Of a DNA stretch of 64,000 bases, positions 47,110 through 59,850 are shown piece after piece (the stretch's first letter is position 1; every line of letters starts with the position of its first letter). A program made the position numbers and the translations under genes. A model generated the notes under the pieces. The model was not told the origin of the DNA. It worked only from the letters and a program-made list of their open reading frames with translations, and did not search any database. Source of the stretch: Gigaspora rosea. Its lineage: Eukaryota; Glomeromycota; Glomeromycetes; Diversisporales; Gigasporaceae. Location of the stretch: positions 141,496 to 205,495 of the forward strand of contig QKWP01000411.1 in assembly GCA_003550325.1 (NCBI GenBank), written 5' to 3'.

Positions 47110-48330
47110 GGGGAAAATGAAGTAGTACAATAATCATTGTAACGTCGAGAAAAGTGACTCCAAATTCCAAACTCTAAATTTTAAAATAAGTCATTAAGTC
47201 ATGATGTTTATTATGATGATAAACTTATTAATATCGACAAAAGAAAATCTGAAGTCTTAATAAAATTTTTGATTTGTTTATTTGTTTTATCAACAATGGG
47301 AAATATGATAAAATTTCTAGGCGATTGATAACAGACTGATATGATTTTAACCAATATTTAATATCTGCAGAATAAGAGATGCTAATGGACATTGCAGTGT
47401 CGGATGGTTCTAATGAAACGGCATAGTTATTAACAAGCAGGGTTGGCATTGGACAATGTCCAAATAATTTTTTGGTCCTTTAGGCATTGGACAATATCCA
47501 AAAAAAATTATAAGATCAATTGAACATATGTCCAATTTGTCAATTGGACAATATCCAATTGTCCAATAATTTTATTGGACAAATTTAATATTATAACATC
47601 AAAAGCTTTATCACTTTTAACTCCAATAATTACATTTGTCAATTTTTATTTTATTCTATATAAAGACGGTCGTATAAGTTTATATAATTTCTTATTTATT
47701 AATTTTATAAAAGTTCATGATACTGTTTCGAAGCATATGTATATTATATATTATGAATTCGATTTTTAGGTGCTAATTATCAACTTAAAAAGCTGAAGAC
47801 TGGTAAAATAATAATAATAATAATAATAATAATATTTTTGATTAGAGATATTTTGTATTGGCAAATACTGGCCATTGAGTTTAATTTAGGTCAAAGTTAA
47901 ATTAAAATTTTTTTTTTATGTCCAATAAAATAATTTACAATGTCCAATCAAATTATTTGGACAATTGGACATTGTCTAAATGTCCAATATCATAACATGC
48001 TACCCCTGTTAACAAGGATGAAAAAGAAGGCATTTGAATAGTATTTGAAGAAAACTGCTGAAGGTGGTAATTTTCTTGGGCGATATAATTTTGGATTCTG
48101 GTATATTCCTCGTTAAAGATGAAAAAATAAAGCGTTTGAAATTCGCCGAAGGTGGTCAATATAATGTTGAACACTGCTAATAGGTACTAATAAAAAATGA
48201 AGTAAAGGCATTTGAATGGCCTGCCAAAAGTGGTAATGTTTGGTGCTATAGAAATGGAAGAGGGGCTGCTAAAGATACTGAAAAAGCTGTGCTAAGTGTG
48301 ATGGTAGTTTACTAGAAGCCAACATGAGCC
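47110..48330 (+). pseudogene. Sel1-repeat gene remnant split by a hAT element
   Basis: If the hAT at 47438-48008 is skipped, text before it (CSVGWF, stop, NGIVIN) runs into KDEKEAFE, stop, YLK then TAEGGNFLGRYNFGFWYI. That is a Sel1-like repeat (x-G-x-C-Y-x-N-G-x-G-x-x-K-D-x-x-K-A-x-x-W-Y-x-x-A-A-E-x-G). A further repeat (EVKAFEW, CYRNGRGAAKDTEKA) follows at 48200-48290. Several stops show the gene was dead or died after insertion. The 14.5-kb remnant is its relative, sharing upstream DNA also. Confidence 0.7.
47438..48008. mobile_element. 571-bp hAT-like element, perfect 8-bp target duplication
   Basis: Starts cagggttggcattggacaat and ends in an imperfect inverse (gctacccctg). Flanked by ttaacaag at 47430-47437 and 48009-48016. 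It contains a (taa)n microsatellite (47806-47832). The 64-codon frame inside (47575-47769) has no transposase feature. Same family as 16739 and 18995. Confidence 0.85.
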
Positions 48331-49797
48331 AGACCGAAATTAAAAAAATTTCTCACAAAATTGCGTGCCTGGTATGTAGGGTTGTATTACGAAAGTTACA
48401 ATACCGATGCATGTAATTTTTTACGCAGTTTCAATAACAGATAACTTGGAATTTCATAAAATTTCACACGTGATATATAGTACAGAACTATGAAAAACTT
48501 GCATTATTGAACTACAATAGACTTTGCATAATCACAATAATCACAATAATCACATGGAATTAGATGATAAAATGATCACGTTCCTTACAAAATTACATGA
48601 AAACAAATTTACCGAAACTTGACAAAATATTCACAAAATTACGCAAAATTTCAGTAATTTTACAATTCTATTCTATTTATGTGTCAAAAAACATAGTAAA
48701 ATGTTGGGCCAAGCTTTTGAAAAACAATATAATTTATTTTAAATCCCGATAAACATCGGAAATATGGGAAGAAGTCGATAGTTAGTAACATTCTAATGAA
48801 ATTTAAGTCAGAAATAGAAGTGATAATTCAAGGAAAAGTACATAGCGAATCAAAATGTAATTCGAAAAAAGAACATTCTAATACAGTCTAATTGTGCAAA
48901 TTTATATCAATTATTACAATAATTAGAATAAAATAATGAGAATAATGAGAATTTGGATAATAAATACATTCATGATAACCAAAATAGGGGATTTTAACTC
49001 CTTTGAAATATAAACTAGAATAACTTTATGACTATTTAAGGATTCATTAACACAAAATTTAAATTCATTTGACCAAATAACTATCGCTATAAATAACAAT
49101 GCAAATTTTATAATCATATATATAAAAAAAATATATATCGAATAAAATTACATAATGAAACCATTCATTTGCAGTAAATGCTAGATCATTGCTAGATCTT
49201 ATGATACAAGCAAGAAAGAGGGTTATACAAGCATTAGATTCGTGTATGAATGCACAACATTTTTTTTTATATTTATGAGATGAATATAAATATACAGTAT
49301 ATTCAATATAAGTTATAATTCTTTTATTGTCTAAAAAATAATAGATTTAAGTAAGAACCTAAAAAAGAGGTCATGCGTATTCCTTTGTTGGTAAACAACA
49401 ATTATTGAGACAAACTAGGATTTTACCATTGTTCTTACAAATATCAATAACTTGAAAAAAAATAAGATAATTTCGATTACATGTTTGTATTACAAACAAT
49501 ATATAACTGTATGCAAGCCGTTGGTTTAGGATATACAAATTACGTTTCACGTATATTGTTAATTATTAAAATTAAGATTGTTTTACACGAACAATAGAAA
49601 TTTTGATAAGATTAGTGATGTAATTACTTGTTTACCGCAATGAAATATCTTTATAAACCTTTCATTTTCACATTTAAGTGTATAGCTCTAATTCCACAAT
49701 TGATTATTCCTTGCAAACTTTTTCTTTATTATACTTAACAGTATTTTTCTTTGATATTTTAACGAACGTTAAAAGCTTATCATCTAAAATAAAATAA
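48331..49797. other. AT-rich intergenic region
   Basis: 48360-48680 has variants of ttacgaaa/cacaaaatt in style like other decayed repeats. The last 200 bases are the likely promoter of the gene at 49798; the leader ends aaaataaaata just before the ATG. No other gene seen. Confidence 0.4.
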
Positions 49798-50343
49798 ATG
49801 GCGATTTCAGCAACAAACATTAGCTCTCAAACACCATCATCATCGAGACATTCTCGAGTATCGACGATGACAATTGCATTATCTACTTCAGCACAACAAA
49901 AGTTGAATTTACTATCACAACGAGAATCAGAGGTTGATTCTAATTTTGTAACCAATCAAAATTCCATATACATGTATACTGAAGTAAATTCACCAAAATA
50001 CCCAACTTCAGCTCATATACCACCAATTTTAACATCTGATGAATATACAACAATTAACATGTCTCCAACTTATAGTCCCAAAATTACACCCGATTCTAAT
50101 TATGACACACTTCCAACTGATATTGATGAAGATGATGCACCATGGCCCATAACAAAGAAATTATATTTCATGGGCTTTATATTTTGGCCTTTATGGTTCA
50201 TTGGAATGGGATTTTCAATATTTGGAAAAAGTCCTTTAACCAGAAAATGGGGTCGTCATTGTGCATGTAATTCAATTGTGGTAATAATCGTATTCGCTTA
50301 TTTGGTCACTGCTTACATCAGAACTAATGGTCGATGGACTTAA
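49798..50343 (+). CDS. Two-helix tail membrane protein, 181 aa, unknown function
   Basis: A single exon, in-frame ATG in an A-rich context. Residues 1-115 are Ser/Thr/Pro/Tyr-rich and look disordered, with SP and TP pairs that could be phosphorylated (cytosolic tail, by inference). Two hydrophobic segments follow: about 122-143 (LYFMGFIFWPLWFIGMGFSI) and 158-174 (SIVVIIVFAYLVTAY), separated by a basic loop with Cys-Ala-Cys. The short end TNGRWT follows. I do not recognise a domain; the layout suggests a small plasma-membrane or vesicle protein anchored by a C-terminal hairpin. Codon use is like the neighbouring MARVEL-like gene, which supports it as a real gene. Downstream comes a T run and an assembly gap. 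Confidence 0.75.
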   Translation: MAISATNISSQTPSSSRHSRVSTMTIALSTSAQQKLNLLSQRESEVDSNFVTNQNSIYMYTEVNSPKYPTSAHIPPILTSDEYTTINMSPTYSPKITPDSNYDTLPTDIDEDDAPWPITKKLYFMGFIFWPLWFIGMGFSIFGKSPLTRKWGRHCACNSIVVIIVFAYLVTAYIRTNGRWT

Positions 50344-50395
50344 TTTTATGAACAATTGATTTATTTGATATATATATATATTTTTTTTTTTTTTT

Positions 50396-51315
50396 NNNNN
50401 NNNNNNNNNNNNNNNNNNNNNNNNNNNNNNNNNNNNNNNNNNNNNNNNNNNNNNNNNNNNNNNNNNNNNNNNNNNNNNNNNNNNNNNNNNNNNNNNNNNN
50501 NNNNNNNNNNNNNNNNNNNNNNNNNNNNNNNNNNNNNNNNNNNNNNNNNNNNNNNNNNNNNNNNNNNNNNNNNNNNNNNNNNNNNNNNNNNNNNNNNNNN
50601 NNNNNNNNNNNNNNNNNNNNNNNNNNNNNNNNNNNNNNNNNNNNNNNNNNNNNNNNNNNNNNNNNNNNNNNNNNNNNNNNNNNNNNNNNNNNNNNNNNNN
50701 NNNNNNNNNNNNNNNNNNNNNNNNNNNNNNNNNNNNNNNNNNNNNNNNNNNNNNNNNNNNNNNNNNNNNNNNNNNNNNNNNNNNNNNNNNNNNNNNNNNN
50801 NNNNNNNNNNNNNNNNNNNNNNNNNNNNNNNNNNNNNNNNNNNNNNNNNNNNNNNNNNNNNNNNNNNNNNNNNNNNNNNNNNNNNNNNNNNNNNNNNNNN
50901 NNNNNNNNNNNNNNNNNNNNNNNNNNNNNNNNNNNNNNNNNNNNNNNNNNNNNNNNNNNNNNNNNNNNNNNNNNNNNNNNNNNNNNNNNNNNNNNNNNNN
51001 NNNNNNNNNNNNNNNNNNNNNNNNNNNNNNNNNNNNNNNNNNNNNNNNNNNNNNNNNNNNNNNNNNNNNNNNNNNNNNNNNNNNNNNNNNNNNNNNNNNN
51101 NNNNNNNNNNNNNNNNNNNNNNNNNNNNNNNNNNNNNNNNNNNNNNNNNNNNNNNNNNNNNNNNNNNNNNNNNNNNNNNNNNNNNNNNNNNNNNNNNNNN
51201 NNNNNNNNNNNNNNNNNNNNNNNNNNNNNNNNNNNNNNNNNNNNNNNNNNNNNNNNNNNNNNNNNNNNNNNNNNNNNNNNNNNNNNNNNNNNNNNNNNNN
51301 NNNNNNNNNNNNNNN
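50396..51315. other. Assembly gap (920 N)
   Basis: Unknown bases between T-rich microsatellite flanks; an open frame that appears to cross it is an artefact. Confidence 0.99.
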
Positions 51316-51392
51316 TTTTTATTATTATTTTTTTTATATTTTAATATTGATATTACAATTTTTTATTTTTTTTTAATTTTATAATTTTTTTT

Positions 51393-51428
<36 letters not shown>

Positions 51429-51970
51429 TGAGCATAAATGAGAACATAAACAAACAATAGGTTGAGAACACTCATAGCTATTATACTGTTCTCATGAGAG
51501 CAGTGTTTGAGTCCGAAATTTCGAACACTGGTTACAAGTGTCTAAACTATTTAATTTGATTATAATAAAAAATATAGTCAAAAATCTATACAACAGTATA
51601 TACTAAATAAGTTCAGTATAAATATAATATAAATATTAATTTTAGGAATTTACTATCTGCTATGATATGATAGAAGCAAATATTTTTTATATAATTTTTA
51701 CAAAATATACATACTTTTTAAACATCAATAAAAATTATAAAATGTAAAACAAGTAAACATGCAAAAATTAAAATAAAATATTTATTTAAACATGGAAATT
51801 ATAATCTATTTTATACAGTACATATTTTTTTATCTATAATCATCAAAATTGTTAAACAATTAAATTTTGTTTTTTTTACACAATTCCTAATGAAGGAAAA
51901 AAAATCGGATGGATGGTTTGAAATATTACTTATTAAAATATAGTGAAATTTTAGAATACATATATAAGAA

Positions 51971-53764
51971 TTAAAGAGGAACTTCTTGTAATGAAGAGGT
52001 TTCTGATTTTGGTTGGCTTGGAATAGTAAGTAAATTTGAATTCGTAAAATTATCATCATCTTTTGACAAAGTTATAGATATTACTGGTGGAATAACTTCA
52101 TTTGAAGTTTGTAATTCCTCATGATGATCACTTTCATCAGTTTCAAAATCTTGACTAGTAGTTTGAAAACCACTTTGAGGTAAAACAATTTGAAGTGGAA
52201 TTCCTTGATCTGGTAAACCACTTTGTAATAAAATTTGTGTTTGTTGAGGAACATCTTGTTTTACTTCCAAAGATTGTTTATCAACTACTGGTATAGTGAT
52301 CACTTGAGGAATTGGTTGTTCATGTTGCTCTAATTCAGCTAATTTTTGTTCATATTTTTCTAAATATGATTTAGGTGACTTAGGTGATTTAGGTGATTTA
52401 GGTGAGGGCAAATAAGTTGGGTCAATTCCAGTTTTAAGACGTGTTTTTGATGCACGCCAAGCGAAAATTATTGATACAAAACAAATTGCAAATAAAATCC
52501 AACTTAAAATTAAACTTGATACCCAAGCTTGACAAATTGAGTTCATATCTGTTAGTTTACAGCTAAGTCCACTATAAACTGGGCTAATATTTATTAAAGC
52601 TATATATAAAGAAATATAAAGAAAGATAGATTAAGATTATTATTATTAAGATTAGTTAATGCATAAAAATGATCATCGGTGTAGTGTCAGTTTAAGAAAC
52701 TTACCAGCACTAAACCAGAGGGCGAATAAAAGGCTATTTTATATGTATAAAAAATAAATTGAAAAAAAGTTAATTAAAAAACGTTTATTGTTCTTGCTAA
52801 GGTGGTGACAGATATTAATTTATAGGTATCAGTCACTTAATGACGGGCTCAATTATGATCATGTGATGCTACTTAGACTTTGGAACCGGTTTTATGAAAA
52901 TAAAACCGATTTTAATCGGTTTTTTAAAACCGTTTCCAAACTTAATACAGTACTCGATTACTATTTAAGGATCATATGGGTTCTTGGCATACCGATACTA
53001 CTGTACTAACGGAAGTTTATACTAAATGGTCCTTATTATATTTCCTCCTGTTTCAAACTCATCACAATTTAACTTATTAAAAAATTTTCTATATTTTTTT
53101 CTATCGCCTCAATTTTTCTCATAATCATTAATAATATCTGTTTGCACCCCTTACTGTTACGATTCTTAAAATTAATAATATGTAATAAAAAAAAAACGTA
53201 CCATTCCAACCAAAAGAAAGGACTTTTGTTCCATAAATTCTTGAACTTGGACATGTAAATGACTAGAACAAATGATAGATTAATATTTATACTGTAAGTT
53301 ATTATAAACAGAAAATGTTTAATTATAAGAACATACCATTGCATAATATTGTTAAACTGCAAACGGCAACAATCCAAATTTTTTTGGTTGATCCGTCATC
53401 GTTAATATCTCTATAAAATATTTCATAGTTAATAAATGTATACAATATTAATTATTAATTATTAATTATATTAATTATATTAATTATTAATTATTAATTA
53501 CTCTTTAATCACGTTCGAATTATTAATCCATTCATTATTATTAGTTTTAGATTCTATATTTTTATTATAACTTATGGTTTCTATTAGTTCTATATATAAG
53601 ATGAGAAGGTATTAAAAAAAAAAATTTTTTTTTTTTTAAATAAAGATTAAAAGAATTATATTATGTTAATAATATATACCACACATTAACACCAGGGCAG
53701 CGATCAATAATTGAACGCATTTAAGACCAAGCAAATAATTCGGATAATCGCGAAATATAACCAT
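51971..53764 (-). CDS. MARVEL-like four-transmembrane protein, five exons, 291 aa
   Basis: Exons (minus): 53764-53680, 53408-53337, 53262-53202, 52733-52705 and 52599-51971. All introns are GT-AG, phases agree, and the protein is 291 residues. Start MVIFRDYPNYLLGLK; helices at about 11-27, 39-55, 68-87 and 107-130 give the MARVEL layout, with Cys residues in the loop between helices 3 and 4 (GLSCKLTD). The tail has an SPK repeat (about 147-160, 9-bp units in DNA at 52371-52405), a charged coiled stretch (YLEKYEQKLAELEQ) and an acidic end. The 29-nt exon codes LLFALWFSA in helix 3, the same place and length as in the gene at 6763-8046. MARVEL proteins organise membranes; the partner is unknown. 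The first intron holds an attaatta microsatellite (53442-53502). Exon 2 could start two bases earlier, but only this choice keeps the frame. Confidence 0.85.
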
Positions 53765-55503
53765 GGTCGTTTTTTTTTGATAATCCCAAATTACGAAAAA
53801 AAAAGGGATAAAAGGAATCAAAGTAAATACATTTAATGTATTTATACATTTTTTTTTATATTAAATTTGTAACTTTTTAATTCGTGTAAAATATATAAAA
53901 GTCTTATAAATATTGATGATCAATACTCATTATTGCATTTAATTATACATCATTTCGATTAAAAAAAAAAAAAAATCTTATCCGGTTTAAAGGAATAACA
54001 CGTATTTCGGTTAAAATTAATATGTAGTGAAACGATTCGGTAAATTTTATTTGTTTATGCTTTCTAAAATTACATGTTCCACTTTCGGTTGGATTTAGAT
54101 AACAACCAATACTTTTATTTTGAGTTATACAAATTATACTCTCTTAAAATCATTTATTATTCGTGTAATAGTTTTCCTCTAATTCCTCTAGTTCAACTTG
54201 TATAACGATAATTGCATATAATATAACGTCGTGTTACACATGCTCATCCTTGCACATGTTTATAATTTAATAATGTGACCTTTTACAGGAAACAATTATC
54301 TGCAAATTTAATTAATCCAATTTCCTTATTTAATCTTTTAATCACTTAAATAAAAACGTGATAATAATACAAAAAAAAATACTGAAATATATAATATTTA
54401 ATCATGTGACATTAAATCTATTGGTGCCATCGCTATGTTCCGAAACTAATCCGTTTTTTTTTTGTTCAGGGAAAAAAATTATAAATAAATGTATCGCTTT
54501 TATTATTACCCGAAGACCATTGTTACATGTATATCAGATATGTTATATAGATCATGCTAGAAAAATTGACCCGGTAAACATATAATCTTCATAAATGGAC
54601 ACTTGTAAAAGGATCTTCGGAAGATCAATTTTATGTTATATAAATTTACAATATAACAGATAACTCGTTGGGTCCAAATTGTTGATAATATGCATTCAGA
54701 GAACAATAAAAAAAATTGCATTTATGGAAATTTTGGTCAAAGTTTAAGGTTGTATTTAGAGGCATTTAGAATAGTTGCATTTAAGGAGGTCTGCCTGTAT
54801 AATAAATACAAACTTTAAAGAGATATACTGCAAAATTAAAAATAATTAAACTAATTGCTTTTATTATTTAAATGAAAAATGATCTTGTTATTATTCTAAA
54901 GTGTTTTGTATATTTGTCAATTTTCCCCTTTTTGTAGCATTTAGTCCATATGATCTCTTTATTACTGTAATTGCAGATGATCTCTAAGATCTCTATATTA
55001 TTCTTAGAAAGGATTCTCAGATTATTTCTTGTATCGACTTATAAATAGTTGTTAGTTATTACAGTATTAAGACCTACGACATTATGTCACTTTTGATGTG
55101 ACGACGCGTTAATTGGACGTAACTATACATTGTTGTCGTAACCGTTGCAACAAATGTCATTCAGTACTGTTATGAAATTTCGGTAAATTGAGAATCAATT
55201 TAATGTTAAATCTAAAATTAGAAACTTGCATATCATATTATTGTTAGCTTTAAATGTATGAAATGGCTAATTTAATTGGGCATTTAATGTATATCATTAA
55301 TATGCAAAATTTTATATTTAGAATCGAAGAATGGATATAAGTAAAAAAAAAAAAAAAAAACTTCGAAAAAGAATTATGCCAAATAATAACATAATAATTT
55401 CAACCAAAATTACTACTACAGATAGTGCGTCTATTCAAGAATATAATCCAATAAATCATCAAGGTTTGACCTCATAACGGTACAGACTGACCCATTTAAA
55501 ATA
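53765..55503. other. Intergenic, upstream of the MARVEL-like gene
   Basis: No gene. A 48-codon frame with a Lys run and STKITTTDSASIQEYNP (55333-55479) may be a small gene remnant just left of the giant foldback, but support is thin. Confidence 0.35.
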
Positions 55504-56299
55504 TAATTAATTGATAATCCGTTTCCAAATGAGTGAGCCATACAGCGACGCGCAGATCTATATGATTTACTATATAAAATTGCTAAGCCGGTTACGGTAC
55601 GATTTCCCGAAAGCTATTTCCCCGACATGTCATTTACCCGACATCACACAGGTGACAATTTGCTAAAAATATATATCCACAACTAACAAAATGCTACCCT
55701 TAACCTATGTGATGTCGGGAAAATAGTTTTTCGGGAAAGTGGGTTCGGGAAAGTGAGAATCAACGATAAATGCCACTTCATGACAAAGTGAAGTCATTTT
55801 TCTACTAAGTAAATATATCTTCAATTTCTAAGTTAACTTGTAGTGCATCAATTTCCGATTCTAATGTAGTAATATCATTAAAATCTGTTGAGTAGATGCA
55901 GAGATATTGCCATAAAATGATCTGCCGACTAATGTTTGTTTACATTAGTCGGCAGATCATTTTATGGCAATATCTCTGCATCTACTCAACAGATTTTAAT
56001 GACATTAGAATCGGAAATTGATGCTCTACAAGTTAACTTAGAAATTGAAGATATATTTACTTACTCACTTTGTCATGAAGTGGCCTTTATCGTTGATTCT
56101 CACTTTCCCGAACCCACTTTCCCGAAAAACTATTTTCCCGACATCACGGGGAAATAGCTTTCGGGAAATCGTACCGTAACCGGTTAAACTATTGTTTACA
56201 TTTTTGACTATAGTAAATCATAGTCATGTGCGTCACAATTTATTATACATGGTTATATATGGTTCTCTCATTCGGAAACGGATTATCAATTAATTGTTT
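55504..56299. mobile_element. Giant foldback element (about 0.8 kb) with protein-like arms
   Basis: Outer arms (attaattgataatccgtttcc on the left, its inverse on the right) and inner arms (about 55595-55930 mirrored at 55945-56185) pair around a centre near 55937 (cgactaatgtttgtttacattagtcg). Tandem cccgaa/ttcccg motifs lie near 55610-55640 and 56105-56165. The right arm reads as SASTQQILMTLESEIDALQV followed by NLEIEDIFTYSLCHEVAF without stops (55975-56093). The left arm is the inverse with small changes. The frame from 55936 to 56157 starts at ATG, but this protein is likely a fragment captured in the repeat. Confidence 0.8.
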
Positions 56300-57055
56300 A
56301 AATCTCGCATTTGAAAGTTTACTAAATTTATCAGTATCAAATTTGTTAATCAACACATAAGAAAATGCAACTATTAAAAAAAATTCAGCTTACGGAATCT
56401 ATTGAAACTTATTAAAGTTGAGTCAAATTTTCCGGTATCTTTTACATTAAGACATTTTAATCCTTCAAAACTATGAAATGTGGTATATAATTTAATTTCA
56501 AACTTTCAATTTATTGGGTTTATTCGTCAAAGAATTTGTGAAAACTGCAAAAAAAAAAAAAAAGATGACTCCATATGACTCACCTCGAAAAGTAAGACTG
56601 ACTAACTTTCAAATTAAAAGATTTGTGTTAATTAAATTTGCAAATCGTCGCTAATAAATTTCTTAATCGGTTTCAGGTTTAATTATATTTGTCACATGAG
56701 CTGAGGCTCTTCTTTTTAGACTTAAACAATTTCAAAAATTATAAATGTGATGTGCGAGAAGCTTCAAAATCAAAAAATCATAATTAGTGCCACAAATAGA
56801 TAAAATATGTAAAAAAAAGTCTTGCTGAAGTAGAATATATATATATATAAATATATAACTATATAGCATAAGTAGCTTTGCGATATATTGCTGTTTAAAT
56901 TGAATTCAAATTATTTTAGTTTTAAAATTGAATATATGCCAAGTGGATTTCAAAATTAAATTTTAGTTCGAAATTCTTTAACTATTTGAGTGAATTTAAA
57001 ATTTCGTTTCAACTTATTTGTGTTGATTCTAAATCACGTACGTACGTACAACATA
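56300..57055. other. AT-rich spacer
   Basis: No gene seen. Confidence 0.35.
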
Positions 57056-57238
57056 TATGTTGTACCCAAATCTAAATTTGTCCCAATTGTCAATTGGGAC
57101 GGCCCAGATGTCAATTTTACAGCCAAAAATAAAAATTGGCCTAAACTGATCTCTAACTTTACTTTAATTTTACCCTAACCCTAAATTTAATTTGGCCCGA
57201 TTGTCATCTGGGAAGATTGACATCTGGGGCACAACATA
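57056..57238. mobile_element. 183-bp MITE (tatgttgtaccc ends) with telomere-like tract
   Basis: Left end tatgttgtaccc, right end the inverse (ggggcacaacata). Contains ttaccctaaccctaaa (57170-57185) and inverted gtcaattgggac/gattgtcatctggg pieces. Non-coding; the 62-codon frame over it has no domain. Confidence 0.65.
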
Positions 57239-58061
57239 TACATATTAACGTGTCAGTTTTTGCGTCTTTACCTGTTAATATGAACTACCTTATAGTAAAC
57301 GAAAATTAGATTATTGTCTGTATTGGTATTTCTCAAAGTTATTAATAGAAAGAGTTTTTATTTGATTAAAAATTTTTATTATACTAAAATTTTTTTAAAA
57401 ATTTTTTCTCGACATTAATACTGTACGTACATACTTACGTATATGAGTGACTGACGCCAAGGGAAAATGGAACATTGGTTTATCATTTATTATTTACTTA
57501 AATGTCACTCATATATTGTAAACATTTAACAATTAAGACAAATAAATATCAACTATCTAAATAACATTATAACTTAGATTTGTAGAAAGAGGAAAAAAAT
57601 TTTTCATTGAATTTAATTTAGTATCATCAATAGCCCAACCATTATTTATAAAATCTTAAGTTTAAAATATACTAAAAATGAAAAGTATATTTAATGGATT
57701 TTATCTATGCAATAAAACATATATAGTATTTTCACGAAATAACAGGCATGGGCGTTATTTAAAAAATTGCGCCCCCCTAAAATAATATGCGAGGCTTCAA
57801 AATAACAACCGTGCGCGTCCCTAAATAACGCGCACCCCATATGTGCATTATCTGTGATATAAGTACCGGCTTTCTCTTGGCACAGCTACTTATATATAAT
57901 GCACATGATCGTTACTTGGAAAAACAAGTTTATTAAAAAATCAATCCTTGTCTTGATATAACGTCCATGCACGTACTCTAATTAACGCGCGCATATACTC
58001 AAAATAACGCGCAGAAGTGTTATTTTGCGAAAATACGGTCCAGGGGTAGCAATCAATTAAT
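57239..58061. other. Spacer with gcgcg-containing repeat
   Basis: 57770-58020 holds repeated gcgcgttattt/aataacgcgc words in both orientations, probably a decayed foldback. No gene. Confidence 0.45.
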
Positions 58062-58284
58062 CGACAATCACTTCACCGCACCGAAGCTCATTTCACCGAC
58101 AAAGTAATTCTGGTCATTGTCATTAGGGTCAGGGTAGAATTAGGTAGAATTAGGGCTAAAGTTAGAGTGCTTTTTGAAAAAAAACTTGTCGGTGAAATAA
58201 ACTTTGGTGAAACAAACTGTCGGTAAAATGAACTTGTCGGTGAGTATTTGTCAGTAAAATGTTATATCAGTGAAGTGATTGTTG
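58062..58284. mobile_element. MITE with gacaatcacttcaccg ends
   Basis: Left gacaatcacttcaccgcacc; right inverse-like cagtgaagtgattgttgg. Inside, cggtgaaat words recur in direct order, and loose telomere-like words (attaggg) occur at 58126-58155. Confidence 0.55.
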
Positions 58285-59560
58285 GCGAAATAATACGAAC
58301 CAATAGTACAGTACCTCTCGAAACAATCGTTCATGCTACAATTAGCTACAATTAGATTTGTTCTTATATTTAAGCTAAAATAAGATTAATATATATTAAA
58401 CCCTAATATAATATTAATGTTGCTATCTAATGTTTTCATCCATCTCACGCAACTAAATCCTAACTCTTTTAATTTTTGGAGTATAATTAAAATTAATTGT
58501 TCTTGTTTCCAAGGTGAGAACCAGCAAACTTGGATAAAATTTTTTGTTAAATAAATTTTTCAAATAAAATCCGTTTTTGTAAACACCCTGTCTTAGATAA
58601 ATGATTAAATTCAAGACTTTTTCGATGCTAGTGCTGCCTGATTGTATCTAAAACTTTTCATGTCTTGATCATAGGCATACAATATGGCATTATGTCATTC
58701 GCTATGAAAGAGTCTTAATATTCCCAATTGTATATGGGCTTATTTACTAGGGCAACATGTACACGAATCGAGGATATTTCAGCTTCTGAAAATGTATGCA
58801 TTGAAAGTATTTTATTAATGTGAAACTCCCTTCTGCAACAACCTGAGAAATCTTTATGTACACGTTCACTATCGATTTCAATTCTAAAATGAAAAAGAGG
58901 AACTGTTTTCATAAGTGGAAAAATAACAAGACACACAAGATCAGATCTTGCTGATCCCTTTCTACTATTCCCGAGTATATATTTAATAATCAGTATTGAT
59001 TAAACTACTGGTTATCAAAAATTTGCTGGTTAATGGTCAAAGAGCTTTGGTGGTCAAATTGGTTAATTATTAATTAAATAATTTAATTATATAAATATTC
59101 GCTTTCAGATCCCTATCTAATTTGGTTTTATTACTTCTTTCAAGTTAATCAATTTTTTTTTTTAAAGTTAGTTTTATCAAACCAGATTTGGTGTAAATGT
59201 CCTCTTCAAAATTGTGAACAAAAAGTCAAAAAAATTAATAAATAAAAAAAAATCACTAACACCCAATATAAACTGGCTTTTGTGTATATAGTATAAATAT
59301 GAGTCTTAATATAGTTAGATTGTACAGACATGTTCGCAGTATTATATATATATAATCATAGTGCTTATTTACAAGTTTGGGTTTGGGTTTAATTAATAAT
59401 TATATATGTACATATGTTCATATATACTATAGAGTACTGGCAAAAATTTTTGCTATTTGGAAGTAGATTAATAATCTGTCATGTGGTTTTTTCAAATCCA
59501 ATACCTTTTCAAAACTGGTACAAAATCTTTTTACTATAGATACTGGTTTGGAGAGGGCTG
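58285..59560. other. AT-rich spacer
   Basis: A 73-codon minus frame (58715-58936) reads fairly protein-like (DFSGCCRREFHINKIL) but I recognise no domain. 58995-59050 resembles the ggtcaaattggt repeat of 11583. No supported gene. Confidence 0.35.
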
Positions 59561-59850
59561 ATAGTATGGCTAAATAATTTACATTTGTATATGCTACTTA
59601 TACACAGGCTTTAACAATTATGATACTAATTTTGATGCTCAATTATACTCAAAATGAAAAGTTTTTAAATTAGCATTAATTCTAGAAGCCAGGTTAATCA
59701 ATAACCAATCTAATTCTAATGAAGAAAGACAACCAAGCAATTATTTACTCAACTTATAATGGAATACTTTACAAAGTGCTGAAAATGCTTATTATAGAAT
59801 CTTGTTCGTAACAGGTTTTTTGATAATAAGTGAAATTTGATCAATTAGCT
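59561..59850 (+). pseudogene. Protein-coding remnant, family unknown
   Basis: One frame (59629-59848) stays almost open with high-quality composition: NFDAQLYSK, stop, KVFKLALILEARLINNQSNS, then EERQPSNYLLNL, stop, WNTLQSAENAYYRILFVTGF. The two stops and lack of a start make it a remnant. I do not recognise the family. Confidence 0.45.

Noticed and set aside
50356..51384. 342-codon open frame
   Set aside because: Almost wholly across the 920-base gap; it is an artefact of unknown bases.
58715..58936. 73-codon minus frame with a Cys-Cys-Arg-Arg stretch
   Set aside because: No recognisable family and no supporting exon structure; kept only as a remark.
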